The notes beneath the pieces were generated by a model. That model was not told where the DNA came from, did no database searches, and worked only from the letters and a program-made list of their open reading frames with translations. A stretch of DNA of 64,000 nucleotides from Anthracocystis setariae (taxonomy: Eukaryota > Basidiomycota > Ustilaginomycetes > Ustilaginales > Ustilaginaceae): assembly GCA_928724745.1 (NCBI GenBank), contig CAKMXJ010000015.1, forward strand, positions 248,001 to 312,000, in the 5' to 3' direction. How positions within the stretch are numbered: the first letter of the stretch is position 1; each line of letters starts with the position of its first letter. Of this stretch, positions 51,650-60,512 are shown piece by piece. Position numbers and translations under genes: made by a program.

Positions 51650-54600
51650 ATGAAGTTCCTCTCCCTCGCTGCAGCAGCGGCCGGTGCTGGTCTTCTACTG
51701 TTTAGCCGACCCGCTGAAGCTGCCGACGTCCCAGCTATGGTGGCTGGTCCCAAACCGCTTCAAGGACCAGCTATTTCTCCTGACGCTCCCCCTTCGCTCG
51801 GGAACACCCGTAGCAAGGTCGCCCAGCTCCAAAAGGTCAACTACGTCCCTCGCGGTTACATCGTCGAGCTCGAGTCTTCCGGCACCCAGTCTGCCAAGCG
51901 CCAAGATGTCCATGCTGAGCTCCATGACCACCTTGCCAAGCGCGGCAGCTCGTACGAGACTCGCTTCGAGTACAATGACCCCAAAACCTTTGTTGGCATG
52001 TCGGTGATCCTCGACAAAGAAGACGACTATCACGCGCTCCTTTCGGCCCCCGGGGTCAAGAAGGTCTATCGTACCACCCTCTACACCATCCCGGCGTACG
52101 AGCCTACCACGGTGTCAGATGACTTTGTCAAAGCAGCCACAGGCAAGGACACTCCTGCTGCTGTTGGCACTGGTAGCAAGAGGCGCCGCGATCAGCCCAC
52201 AAACGCTGACAAGGGTTACACCGACACCTTTTCCCCTCACGTCATGACCGGCGTTGACAAAGTTCATGCCCAAGGTTTCCTTGGTCGTGGCCAGACCGTC
52301 GGCATAATTGACACCGGTGTCGATTACACTCATCCTGCTCTTGGTGGCAAACCCGGAAACAAGCCCTGCTTTGGCGATGGATGCCTGATCGTGGGCGGCT
52401 ACGCTTTTGTCGATGACAACTTTAACGGCACCAACGTCCCTGTTGCCAGTTCCAACCCCTTCGACTGCAACGGTCACGGCACGCATGTTGCTGGTACGGT
52501 CGCTGCCAATGACACCACGCTCGGCTTCACTGGAGTTGCGCCTCACGCCAACATTCGTTCGTACCGCGTCTTTGGCTGCACCGGTAGCACTCCTGATGAC
52601 ATTATCATTGCTGCACTGCAGCGTGCGTACTTTGATGGTTGCGACGTTCTCTCTCTTTCTCTAGGAGGTCCTGGTGGATGGAGTGAAGCTCCTTCGTCTG
52701 CTGTTGCTGGTCGCATCGCTGCTCTCGGAACTCCTCTTGCTATAGCTCAGTCCAACTCGGGAGACTACGGAATGGCGTACGCTTCTTCGCCAGCTAGCGG
52801 CGATGGTGTCATGTCGGTTGGCTCCGTACAAAACGTTGACCTCACCGGAATCGCCACCAACATCGTCCCATCCACTCTTTCGCGCAAGCAGGTCACCCTC
52901 CTGAAAGGCTCGCCTTTCACATTCGCTGACGGTCAATCCAAGACGCTTGAGGTCTACCCCACCTCGAATAGTCTTACGGTCACCGACGATGCTTGCTCGC
53001 CTTTGCCGGACTCGACGCCGGATCTTTCGAACAAGGTGGTTCTTGTCGGTCGTGGTACTTGTCTATTCGCCACCAAGTTTGCCAACGTCGCTGCCAAGGG
53101 TGCCAAGTACGTGATCATCTACAACTCGCTCGCCTCCGTGACGTACGTTGAGACCGACGTGGAGGGCCAACAAGCTGGTTCGATGACTCACGACGATGGT
53201 CTCTACCTGAAACAACAGATCAACAATGGTGTTCAGGTCTCGCTCGATTTCAGCAACACTGCCATTGCCACCATCCCCGACACGGCGACTGGAGGTCTCA
53301 TGAGCTCCTTCTCGACCTACGGACCGACGTACGAGAACCGACTAAACTCGCCTACTACCTCTGCTCCCGGTGGAAACATCCTGTCGACCTATCCGCTGGC
53401 TAAAGGTGCCTATGCTATTCTGTCTGGTACCTCGATGGCGACGCCTTTCATGTCGGGCTCCATCGCTGTGTTCCAGTCTGCTCGCGGTAAGATGTCTCCC
53501 GAAGTGCTCAACAGCATTTTCTCCAACACGGCGACGCCGCTGAAGAACGCCACGGGAGATGCTCCGTTCTACGAGACTGTCGCCAAGCAGGGGACTGGTC
53601 TGGTCGATGTCAACAAGGCGATCTACCAGCAAATCACCCTAAGCCCCTCGGTCATCGAGCTCAACGACACTGCGCACTTCAAAGGCACACAGACCATCAC
53701 AGTGAAGAACCTGGGCAACAAACCTCTCGCCTACACACTCTCGCACATCCCCGTCGGTACCGCTCAGTCCCTCGAGGACAACTCGAACTTCTTCAACCTG
53801 GGCCCCGTACCTCTCTCGGCCAACTACGCCTCTGTATTCTTCAGTCAGCCCGTCCTGATTGTGCCACCTAAAGGGTCGGCTTCGTTCACGGCGACGTTCA
53901 CTCCGCCTGACAACGTCAAGACGGACAAACTGCCGTTCTATAGTGGCTTCATCCACCTGGAGCCGCAGTCGTCGGACTACAGCGCCGCCAACATCGCATA
54001 TGGCGGATACCAAGCGGACACCTCCAAGACGCAGATCCTGGACAATACCAACCAGCTCTTCGGAGTCAATCTACCGGTACTGGTATCGTCGGATGGAAGC
54101 ACCTACATCGAAGCTGATAATACGTCGTATAGTTTGCAGAACGTCGCAGCGTGGCCGCAGTTCGTGTACAGGCTGGCGTATGGCACGCCGTATATTCAGA
54201 TCGATGTGGTCAATTCCACGATCGATCTCCAGCCCACGTACAATGTCGACGGCAGTTTCAATGGCAAGGCTGGTGCGGTGGGTCATAAGAGGTTTGTTCA
54301 ACGTCGTCAGATTAGTGGACAGAAGTCGACTCAGCCGGTTCCTGTCCCCGGTGGACCCCAGCCGATGCCTGGTCCTCCCGGTAGCCCGCCTCCCAAGGGG
54401 AACGGTCCTCCAGGTCCTCCAGGTCCTCCTGGTACTCCTGGTCCTCCTACGCCCAAACCCAAACCCGAACCCAAACCTTCCAGTGGTGTCAAGTTCGCCG
54501 ACATTCCAACCGTGGGCATGCTGGGGAACGGCTACTACAACGGACGCAACTCGGCCACGGGTCAGTTGGCAGACTACTCGTACAACGTCCAACTCGTCAC

Positions 54601-54751
54601 GCCGGACCTCATCCTGCCACAGAATGGAAGCATGACTCTCACGCCGGGTACATACAAGATCCTACTCAGGGCACAGAGGGTGCTCACGGAGGGTGTGTTG
54701 GAGAGCGATTACGAGAGCTACCTATCGCACACCTTCACCGTTACTGCTTAG
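51650..54751 (+). CDS. secreted subtilisin-like serine protease with collagen-like linker
   Basis: 1033 residues, single exon, ATG 51650. Signal peptide MKFLSLAAAAAGAGLLLF with cleavage near residue 24; an I9-type propeptide (GYIVELE, VGMSVILDKED) and a basic KRRRDQ near 177. Peptidase S8 domain with Asp 221 (IIDTGVDYTHPALGG), His 276 (CNGHGTHVAGTVAA), oxyanion Asn in AQSNSGDYG and Ser 595 (SGTSMATPFMSG). A PA domain is inserted before the Ser (SNKVVLVGRGTCLFATKFANVAAKGAK). A C5a/Fn3-like domain follows (from about 660: SVIELNDTAHFKGTQTITVKNLG). Then a Gly-Pro-rich linker (about 900-945, GPPGPPGPPGTPGPP) and a final 90-residue domain. It resembles Vpr/minor extracellular protease-like S8A enzymes. 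Function: extracellular proteolysis; host targets are unknown. Catalytic residue numbers are from my own count. Confidence 0.95.
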   Translation: MKFLSLAAAAAGAGLLLFSRPAEAADVPAMVAGPKPLQGPAISPDAPPSLGNTRSKVAQLQKVNYVPRGYIVELESSGTQSAKRQDVHAELHDHLAKRGSSYETRFEYNDPKTFVGMSVILDKEDDYHALLSAPGVKKVYRTTLYTIPAYEPTTVSDDFVKAATGKDTPAAVGTGSKRRRDQPTNADKGYTDTFSPHVMTGVDKVHAQGFLGRGQTVGIIDTGVDYTHPALGGKPGNKPCFGDGCLIVGGYAFVDDNFNGTNVPVASSNPFDCNGHGTHVAGTVAANDTTLGFTGVAPHANIRSYRVFGCTGSTPDDIIIAALQRAYFDGCDVLSLSLGGPGGWSEAPSSAVAGRIAALGTPLAIAQSNSGDYGMAYASSPASGDGVMSVGSVQNVDLTGIATNIVPSTLSRKQVTLLKGSPFTFADGQSKTLEVYPTSNSLTVTDDACSPLPDSTPDLSNKVVLVGRGTCLFATKFANVAAKGAKYVIIYNSLASVTYVETDVEGQQAGSMTHDDGLYLKQQINNGVQVSLDFSNTAIATIPDTATGGLMSSFSTYGPTYENRLNSPTTSAPGGNILSTYPLAKGAYAILSGTSMATPFMSGSIAVFQSARGKMSPEVLNSIFSNTATPLKNATGDAPFYETVAKQGTGLVDVNKAIYQQITLSPSVIELNDTAHFKGTQTITVKNLGNKPLAYTLSHIPVGTAQSLEDNSNFFNLGPVPLSANYASVFFSQPVLIVPPKGSASFTATFTPPDNVKTDKLPFYSGFIHLEPQSSDYSAANIAYGGYQADTSKTQILDNTNQLFGVNLPVLVSSDGSTYIEADNTSYSLQNVAAWPQFVYRLAYGTPYIQIDVVNSTIDLQPTYNVDGSFNGKAGAVGHKRFVQRRQISGQKSTQPVPVPGGPQPMPGPPGSPPPKGNGPPGPPGPPGTPGPPTPKPKPEPKPSSGVKFADIPTVGMLGNGYYNGRNSATGQLADYSYNVQLVTPDLILPQNGSMTLTPGTYKILLRAQRVLTEGVLESDYESYLSHTFTVTA

Positions 54752-54962
54752 ATACAAGAACTCGTCTCGGTCACCATTGTTGGCGTGGGTGTAATGCTAT
54801 TACAGAACTCTTTTCCTCTGTGTCGTTGTGTGTGTTCTACATCGGGTGGTGAAACAGTTCGAGAATGGACGTAGACGAGCTCAGGGTAGGGGCTTGGAAG
54901 TGAGATTGATGATTGAACGGACAATGCAGGTGTGTGTGTGTGTGTGTGGAGGGGGCTATGGT
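54752..54962. other. intergenic between convergent secreted-protein genes
   Basis: 211 bp with a GT repeat at about 54931-54948; 3' regions of both genes. Confidence 0.6.
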
Positions 54963-55832
54963 TTAGTTAGCATTAGGTTTGGGCAACCACTTGACACTTT
55001 CGGGACAGGTGCTGTTAGTCGATGACTCGACCGGCTCGAACAAGCCACTAGTGACACTGCCAAACACATTCCAGAAGTACCAAAACTCGTTCAACTCTCC
55101 AGCCTTATTGCATCCTACAAACGGCGTTGCCCCGTGGAAATCGCTCAACGCCTGCTGCACTTGATCGAGCGTGTAATTCTGCACCGAAGATGGAGTGATA
55201 CCGGCGGCTGTGAGGATATCGTAGGTCGGTCTTTCCTGGAACTTGTATGCGATCTGACGAAAGTAGTTGAGTACGGCATAATCCGACTGCGAGATCCACG
55301 GTAACATGGGTTGACACTGCGTTCTCATGGTCGTATAGCACGTTCCGTGCTTGTTGTACTCGTGCTCCATGAAGCTAGCCGCGTTTCCGTTGAGGTCTTT
55401 GTAGTAGGTTTCAAAGTAGTTGGAGAGCGCTGGGTCGTATTTGGAGATGACGGCTTGGATTTGTGCGCCGGTGTATTCGGGGATGCCCGAGACGTTCGAG
55501 CAGAATTGCGGGTACGAGCCGTCGCAGTAGTCTGGCCAGAGACCGTGAATGGTGGTCGACGTCGAAGGACCGTCGTTAGCAGGGTCGGCGGCGTTGGTGG
55601 TCCAGAATTGCGTGCTTAGGATGAGGCCCGATTGCTTGCCGCCGGGGGTGAGAGCGCCGTTGAAGCAACAGTTGGCAGAGGAGGATGCAGGGATGTCGTA
55701 GCTCGCATGGCAAGAGAGTTGGAGCGAGGCTTGAGCACAGCTGAGACCTTGCTCAAGTGGGCCAAGCAGGGGGTTGGCAGCGACATAGCCAGCAGCAGCG
55801 AGGATGGTGAGCGTGGATGTGGCGAACTTCAT
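54963..55832 (-). CDS. secreted ribonuclease T2
   Basis: 289 residues from ATG 55832. Signal peptide MKFATSTLTILAAAGYVAA, mature protein from about residue 20. Both catalytic signatures are intact: CAS-1 TIHGLWPDYCDG with His 96, and CAS-2 HEYNKHGTC with His 157, Glu 158, Lys 161 and His 162. Cys pairs typical of T2 enzymes are present (CCFNG, WPDYCDG, HGTCY). RNase T2 cleaves single-stranded RNA by transphosphorylation through 2',3'-cyclic phosphates. In Ustilago maydis secreted T2-type RNases (Nuc1/Nuc2) are described as scavenging apoplastic RNA; this gene may be one of that type, but I cannot tell which. An in-frame ATG 39 codons upstream would bury the signal peptide, so it was not used. 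Confidence 0.95.
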   Translation of the reverse strand: MKFATSTLTILAAAGYVAANPLLGPLEQGLSCAQASLQLSCHASYDIPASSSANCCFNGALTPGGKQSGLILSTQFWTTNAADPANDGPSTSTTIHGLWPDYCDGSYPQFCSNVSGIPEYTGAQIQAVISKYDPALSNYFETYYKDLNGNAASFMEHEYNKHGTCYTTMRTQCQPMLPWISQSDYAVLNYFRQIAYKFQERPTYDILTAAGITPSSVQNYTLDQVQQALSDFHGATPFVGCNKAGELNEFWYFWNVFGSVTSGLFEPVESSTNSTCPESVKWLPKPNAN

Positions 55833-56620
55833 CTTGTCCGATCGAGGGGCTGGCGGGGTCGGAAAGGTGGGGAAGAGTGGGTTCAATGTTGGAAGTAAAA
55901 GTAAGGCTCCTTTTAACGCATTCTGAAAGTGCACCTTTCCGCCATACATACAGCTACTACGGCTCTGTTTACACTCGCCATCATCCAGTGCAAAAGAGAA
56001 TGCGGCAGACGCAAAAGCGATCCACCTCGCTTGCCACCGAGATTGCAGCGCGACAAAAGAGACTCAAACAGAGAGGCGGCTTGACCGGCAGCTTGACAAG
56101 GACATGCACTCAAGCGTCGTCTTTGGTGCAGTCGGAAGAAAGGCTGCCGAACTTGACAGCCCATTTTGGTCTTGGCCTCGCTTAGCCGTCGGTTTGGAAA
56201 TTTTTTCTTACTGCTGCCGCTCCACTTTATTGCGCCTTACCCGGAGAAGAACGTGAGCAAGAGCAGAGTGCGCCCAAGAACGTGGACGAGGCCTGCAGCA
56301 AAGTGTCAACGTTTCTCACTTACCTTGCGCTTTCCGAAGATCCGATCCGCATCCCTTATCTTGTATTGTCACGAGGCATGTACAGATGCAATGTAGACTC
56401 CAGACCATTCGCTTCGTCACCCAACTTCACTGTACAGCCCGGCCCGCCTGACTCTGCAGAGTGATCCCAGGCACACTCTCATCTGCGCACCATGTTGTAA
56501 GTTCAGGAACGCTTACGACCACATATCATAGTGTAGCCAAGCTCGCATCTCCATAAGAGACCAAGTCAATATCGGAATGTGAATGCTGAGATGGTATTGC
56601 GCAACGGTCAAGCCGCCACT
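55833..56620. other. intergenic between RNase T2 and MSH2
   Basis: 788 bp between the RNase T2 start and MSH2 stop, both minus strand. Nothing recognisable. The first 150 bp should hold the RNase promoter. Confidence 0.6.
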
Positions 56621-59491
56621 TCAAAAGCTCTCAAGCACCTTGGCCGCCCAAGCATTCGCTTGGATCCTCGGTCTGAATTCATCCACCACCTTTCTAAGCT
56701 CCTGCAGTTCGGCCTCTGGGTCTGCCGCTCTGGCTCTCTTACTCCCCTGTTCCGCCTCTGCCCCCTTACGCGCTGCCCACGTCTCGAGAAACTCATCAAT
56801 CAACTTGGAGCCCTCTCTCGTCACGTCCTCCGGTAAACTGTCCAAAACGCCTCGGCTGTTTTCCCCCTCGTCGTAATCCTCCAACTCCTCCGCCTTCCTC
56901 TTAGCCAACGCAATCACGCTCGGCGGGAAGTTGGCCAGCTCTGCTACATTGATACCCAAGCTCTGATCGCTGATGCCCGGCTCCACCTTGTACAGCAACG
57001 TGATATCGCGATCCTGTCTCGATCCCCCTTGACGCTGTTGGACATGAGCCACCACGTGCAGGTTCCTCACGTGCTCCTGCTGAGTGGCCAGGTTGGTCAG
57101 CTCGTGGAAGTGCGTTGCGAACAAACATTTGCATCGAACCTTGGTGGCGATCCATTCGGAGATGGCCCAGGCGAGACCGAATCCGTCGTATGTGGAAGTG
57201 CCGCGGCCAAGCTCATCGATGATGATGAGCGAATCCGACGTGGCCGTCTTGAGAATCGTGGCGGTCTCGAGCATCTCGGCCATGAAGGTCGAGACTCCCT
57301 TGAGCTGGCTGTCGCCGGCACCGACACGCGCGAGGATACAGTCAAATACGGGAAGCCTCGCGCCCTCGTCAGCGGGGACAAAACAACCAACTTGAGCCAG
57401 AAGAGCGATGATGCCAACCTGACGAATGTAGGTGGATTTACCGCCCATGTTGGGTCCGGTGATGACCAGGAACTCGGAGTTGCCCTGCACCATCTCGGTG
57501 TCGTTTGGAATGAAGTTGACGTCGTCCATGACTTCGAGACAGGGGTGACGCGCGTTGCGCAGTTCCAAATCCGATCGAGTGCCCTTGTCGGTGATGATGG
57601 GTTTCGTGTAGGCTACGGGCGCACTGTCGGAAACATGGGCGAAGCTGACGATGACATCGAGTTGGGCGAGAACCACATTGAGCTTTTCAAGAGGTGGACA
57701 GTAGGACGAAGCGATCTGGATCACTTCTTTGACCAATCCACTCTGCGATCGATTGTATCTCTCGGAAAGATCCTTGAAATCGTTGGCGAGATCGCGCAGC
57801 GCTTCATTGGTGAAATACAGCCCGCCCTTGACGGTGGCGATATCGGAATAGCCCTTCTTGTTGCGCACCAAGCTGGCATCGGTGCGCGTGACACGCAAAC
57901 AGTAGCCGTAGACGTGGTGATTTTCCAGATGCAGCTTTTTCTCGGTATCCATGCGAAGCTCTTTGCCGGCGATGCGATGCTGCTCGTCGAGCTGATCGCG
58001 CGTCTCGTCCAACGCTTGCTTGATCTGACGCAGATTGTCGTCGAAATCCGGCTTGATGACAAAGTTGTGATGCGACAGCTCGTCCAAGTCGAGCGTGGCC
58101 TCTACGAGCTCGGTGAACTTGGTGAGGGCGGCATCGTGGGTCTTGAGTGGCTCGATAAAGGTGGTGTCGAGTAGCAATTGGTGTTCTTGGGAGGGGGTGT
58201 CCATGTCGGAAAGGGTTTGGATGAGGCTCGGAAGACGCAACACGGCTTGGTAGACACGGACGACATCTTCAAGGGTGGCGACGCTTTTCTGGAAACGCTT
58301 GCTGATGCGATGCATGTCGGGCATGAGCTTTAAGAAGTCGGTTTGAATCAGCTGGCGACAAGTGTTGTCGACAACAAAGAGTTGGACGAGGTCTTGTCGC
58401 TGCTGAATGGCGTGCACGTTGACCAAGGGCTGTTTGAGCCATTGACCCAGCAAGCGTTGGCCTTGGCCGGTTCGGCAGTGGTTCAAGAGGCCGTAGACGC
58501 TGGTGTTCTTGCTGGACCCGGTCTGACCTGGCTCGGGAAAGAGGTTTAGAGCACGCAACGCCGAATTGTCGAGTCGAAGGTATTGTGAGAGGTCGTGGGT
58601 GCGGATGCTGTATTGACCAAAGTTGAGCCCATCGGTAAGCAGGCCGAGGTAGGAGACGAGGGCGGAAGCGGCGCCCATGGCCACTTTAAGGTCGAGCTCG
58701 GGGATGGTGATGGCTGCGGATTCGTGTTTGAGCAGTCGACGCAGATCCTGCTCGATGTTTTTGCCGGAGAAGTCGGCCCTTCGATTGTCAAACATGACGA
58801 CACCGGACCGTTGGATGACCTGCTTGAGCTTTTTGAGATCGAGGTCGAGGCCCTTGTCATCCTTGGGTAGGATGCATTCCTTGACACCGAGCTGGATGAT
58901 AAGCGACTCGGTGTTGCTGAAGAGGTCGTTCTCTGCATACTCGGCGACGCAAAGCTCGCGATTGGTGGCATCAGCAAACGCAGCTCCGACGGTCTTGATG
59001 CCATCCTTGGTGGACATCTTGAGCGCCATGACGATGGGCGAGCTGACAATATCGGCATTGACAAAGATCATATCCTCCATCTGCTGCAGATTACCGGGAG
59101 AAGCGTGCTTGATGATGGACCACGAGTTGTTCCGTTTTCCACCGGTGTTGCCCCAGATCTCGACGCGCATCTGACGGGAGGTGAGTGCCTCTCGGAGAAA
59201 GTTTTTTGCGGCAGCGTTGCTGAGTGTCACGGAAGGCAGACCGCCTTTGTCCTTAGAAGCGCTACCGAGGTATTTGAGCGCAGAGTGCGTCTTGAAGACG
59301 AGGTCGGCGATGAGGATGGCATCGTCTCCATGGGCTGAAAAGAAGTCGGAGCGGTCAAAAAGACGGAGTGTGCCTGGAGAGGTGGCAGGCATGGATCTGA
59401 AAAAGGAGCAGAAGGAGGTTTCTGCCGCATTATCGAGACCGAGATCAGGTTTCTCCGATGTCGACGGACCATCGTACATGAGTCCCGACAT
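56621..59491 (-). CDS. MSH2: DNA mismatch repair protein MSH2
   Basis: 956 residues from ATG 59491 (MSGLMYDGPSTSEK), single exon; codons further upstream lack an ATG. MutS family: N-terminal mismatch/connector domains (FCSFFRSMPATSPGTLRLFDRSDFFSAHGDDA, the MSH2-type start without the Phe-X-Glu reader motif), lever and clamp helices, and the C-terminal ATPase. Walker A is GPNMGGKSTYIRQVG (near residue 680), followed by FVPADEGARLPVFDCILARVGAGD, the DSQLKGVSTFMAEMLETA signature, Walker B IIIDELGRGTSTYDGFGLAWA, and FATHFHELTNLA. MSH2 forms MutS-alpha with MSH6 and MutS-beta with MSH3 to detect mispairs and loops in the nucleus. Length matches yeast (964) and human (934). Its 249-bp upstream region separates it from the UPF0045 gene in tandem. 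Confidence 0.98.
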   Translation of the reverse strand: MSGLMYDGPSTSEKPDLGLDNAAETSFCSFFRSMPATSPGTLRLFDRSDFFSAHGDDAILIADLVFKTHSALKYLGSASKDKGGLPSVTLSNAAAKNFLREALTSRQMRVEIWGNTGGKRNNSWSIIKHASPGNLQQMEDMIFVNADIVSSPIVMALKMSTKDGIKTVGAAFADATNRELCVAEYAENDLFSNTESLIIQLGVKECILPKDDKGLDLDLKKLKQVIQRSGVVMFDNRRADFSGKNIEQDLRRLLKHESAAITIPELDLKVAMGAASALVSYLGLLTDGLNFGQYSIRTHDLSQYLRLDNSALRALNLFPEPGQTGSSKNTSVYGLLNHCRTGQGQRLLGQWLKQPLVNVHAIQQRQDLVQLFVVDNTCRQLIQTDFLKLMPDMHRISKRFQKSVATLEDVVRVYQAVLRLPSLIQTLSDMDTPSQEHQLLLDTTFIEPLKTHDAALTKFTELVEATLDLDELSHHNFVIKPDFDDNLRQIKQALDETRDQLDEQHRIAGKELRMDTEKKLHLENHHVYGYCLRVTRTDASLVRNKKGYSDIATVKGGLYFTNEALRDLANDFKDLSERYNRSQSGLVKEVIQIASSYCPPLEKLNVVLAQLDVIVSFAHVSDSAPVAYTKPIITDKGTRSDLELRNARHPCLEVMDDVNFIPNDTEMVQGNSEFLVITGPNMGGKSTYIRQVGIIALLAQVGCFVPADEGARLPVFDCILARVGAGDSQLKGVSTFMAEMLETATILKTATSDSLIIIDELGRGTSTYDGFGLAWAISEWIATKVRCKCLFATHFHELTNLATQQEHVRNLHVVAHVQQRQGGSRQDRDITLLYKVEPGISDQSLGINVAELANFPPSVIALAKRKAEELEDYDEGENSRGVLDSLPEDVTREGSKLIDEFLETWAARKGAEAEQGSKRARAADPEAELQELRKVVDEFRPRIQANAWAAKVLESF

Positions 59492-59740
59492 GTTGCGTGT
59501 TTGGGAATGATGGCGTGTGCCGATGAGGAGGAGGAAAAGGAGGAGGAGGAGGAGGAAGAGCTGCCAAAGTGGCACTTTATCATCATCAGACCCTTTTTAC
59601 GCGTCGCGCCACACAGTGGAGGCTCAGCTGCGCGATTTTTGCTCATTTCTCAATAGATGCTATAACCTAACAACCTCAACTCCCATCACATTGGCATCAC
59701 ATCCATCGACGCATCCATACGACATTATTGTAGAACGATC

Positions 59741-60251
59741 TCAGCCGTCTTGCTCCAAGCGATGCAGTACGCTCTGTTTCTTGCGCTCGTTCTCCGTTGG
59801 TGCGTCCTGAGTAGGAGGCGGCTTGTCAGTCCTCGTTCCGATGCGAATGTCAGTAGCGATCCTTTGAGCTCCCAGACGGTGAACCGCCTCGTGGCATTGT
59901 TCAATCGCTTTCGATACGACAGGGAACGATCCCTCCAGGTTGGTGCCGTAGCCGCTGTTCAAGTCAACTTGTCAGCTTTCTTTCAATGCATTGATCGTCT
60001 ACCCATCGTTGCCACTTACTGCATTTCGTATCGGATCCCTTGGTCCTTCATTGCTTCGAGCACTCGCTGGCATTCTGTAATGTACTCGCCCACCGAAGTG
60101 GTTGGCGTGCCCATCGGAATGACTACATTCAACCTCACAATCAATAACGTTGGCATGTCAGCTAAACTGTGAATGGCTCGCGTGCTAGCTGGCATTTGTA
60201 CTTACGGCAAAAATCGGCGACCGCATACAGCGGTGTTGGGATAGCAGACAT
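59741..60251 (-). CDS. ECM15: UPF0045 (ECM15/MTH1187-type) protein, three exons
   Basis: 120 residues; exons 60251-60206, 60122-60020 and 59954-59741 (46+103+214 = 363 nt). Donors GTAAGT at both introns; acceptors GTAG and ACAG; introns 83 and 65 nt. Spliced product starts MSAIPTPLYAVADFCLIPMGTP and continues TSVGEYITECQRVLEAMKDQ, then IRYEMHGYGTNLEGSF, which is the UPF0045 pattern (short ferredoxin-like domain, PIG/PMGT motif, YxxxGxGTxxEG). The family includes yeast Ecm15 and archaeal MTH1187, which form tetramers; related proteins bind thiamine-type ligands. Exact cellular role is unsettled; a cell-wall phenotype named ECM15. The C-terminus is extended by about 15 charged residues. Each junction restores the family sequence, so the exon model is well supported. 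Confidence 0.92.
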
Positions 60252-60512
60252 CTCGATCGACGTGGGCAAGCGATATGGTTGACTACCAAGAAGTAAGATG
60301 GGTCTAAGTGGGACCCTGGAAGATATCGAGTCGATCTACACAATTGTTCCGCCAAATGTCGCGTGTCTTGAGATGAGCGGTGCGTGCATTGCCAAAGTGT
60401 TGGTTTCGAGCCATAGTCGCGCTCCTTAGCTTCTGCCATCCCGGGCTGATCCTCGATCATAGCACAAGCCACTCCCGGCTCAACTCTTTGATCCAGCGTC
60501 CATGCAGATACC

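Noticed and set aside
55833..55949. In-frame upstream ATG for RNase T2
   Set aside because: It would place 39 residues before a good signal peptide, so the downstream ATG is preferred.
57029..58174. 381-codon plus-strand frame opposite MSH2
   Set aside because: Antisense shadow of a clear MutS-family gene.
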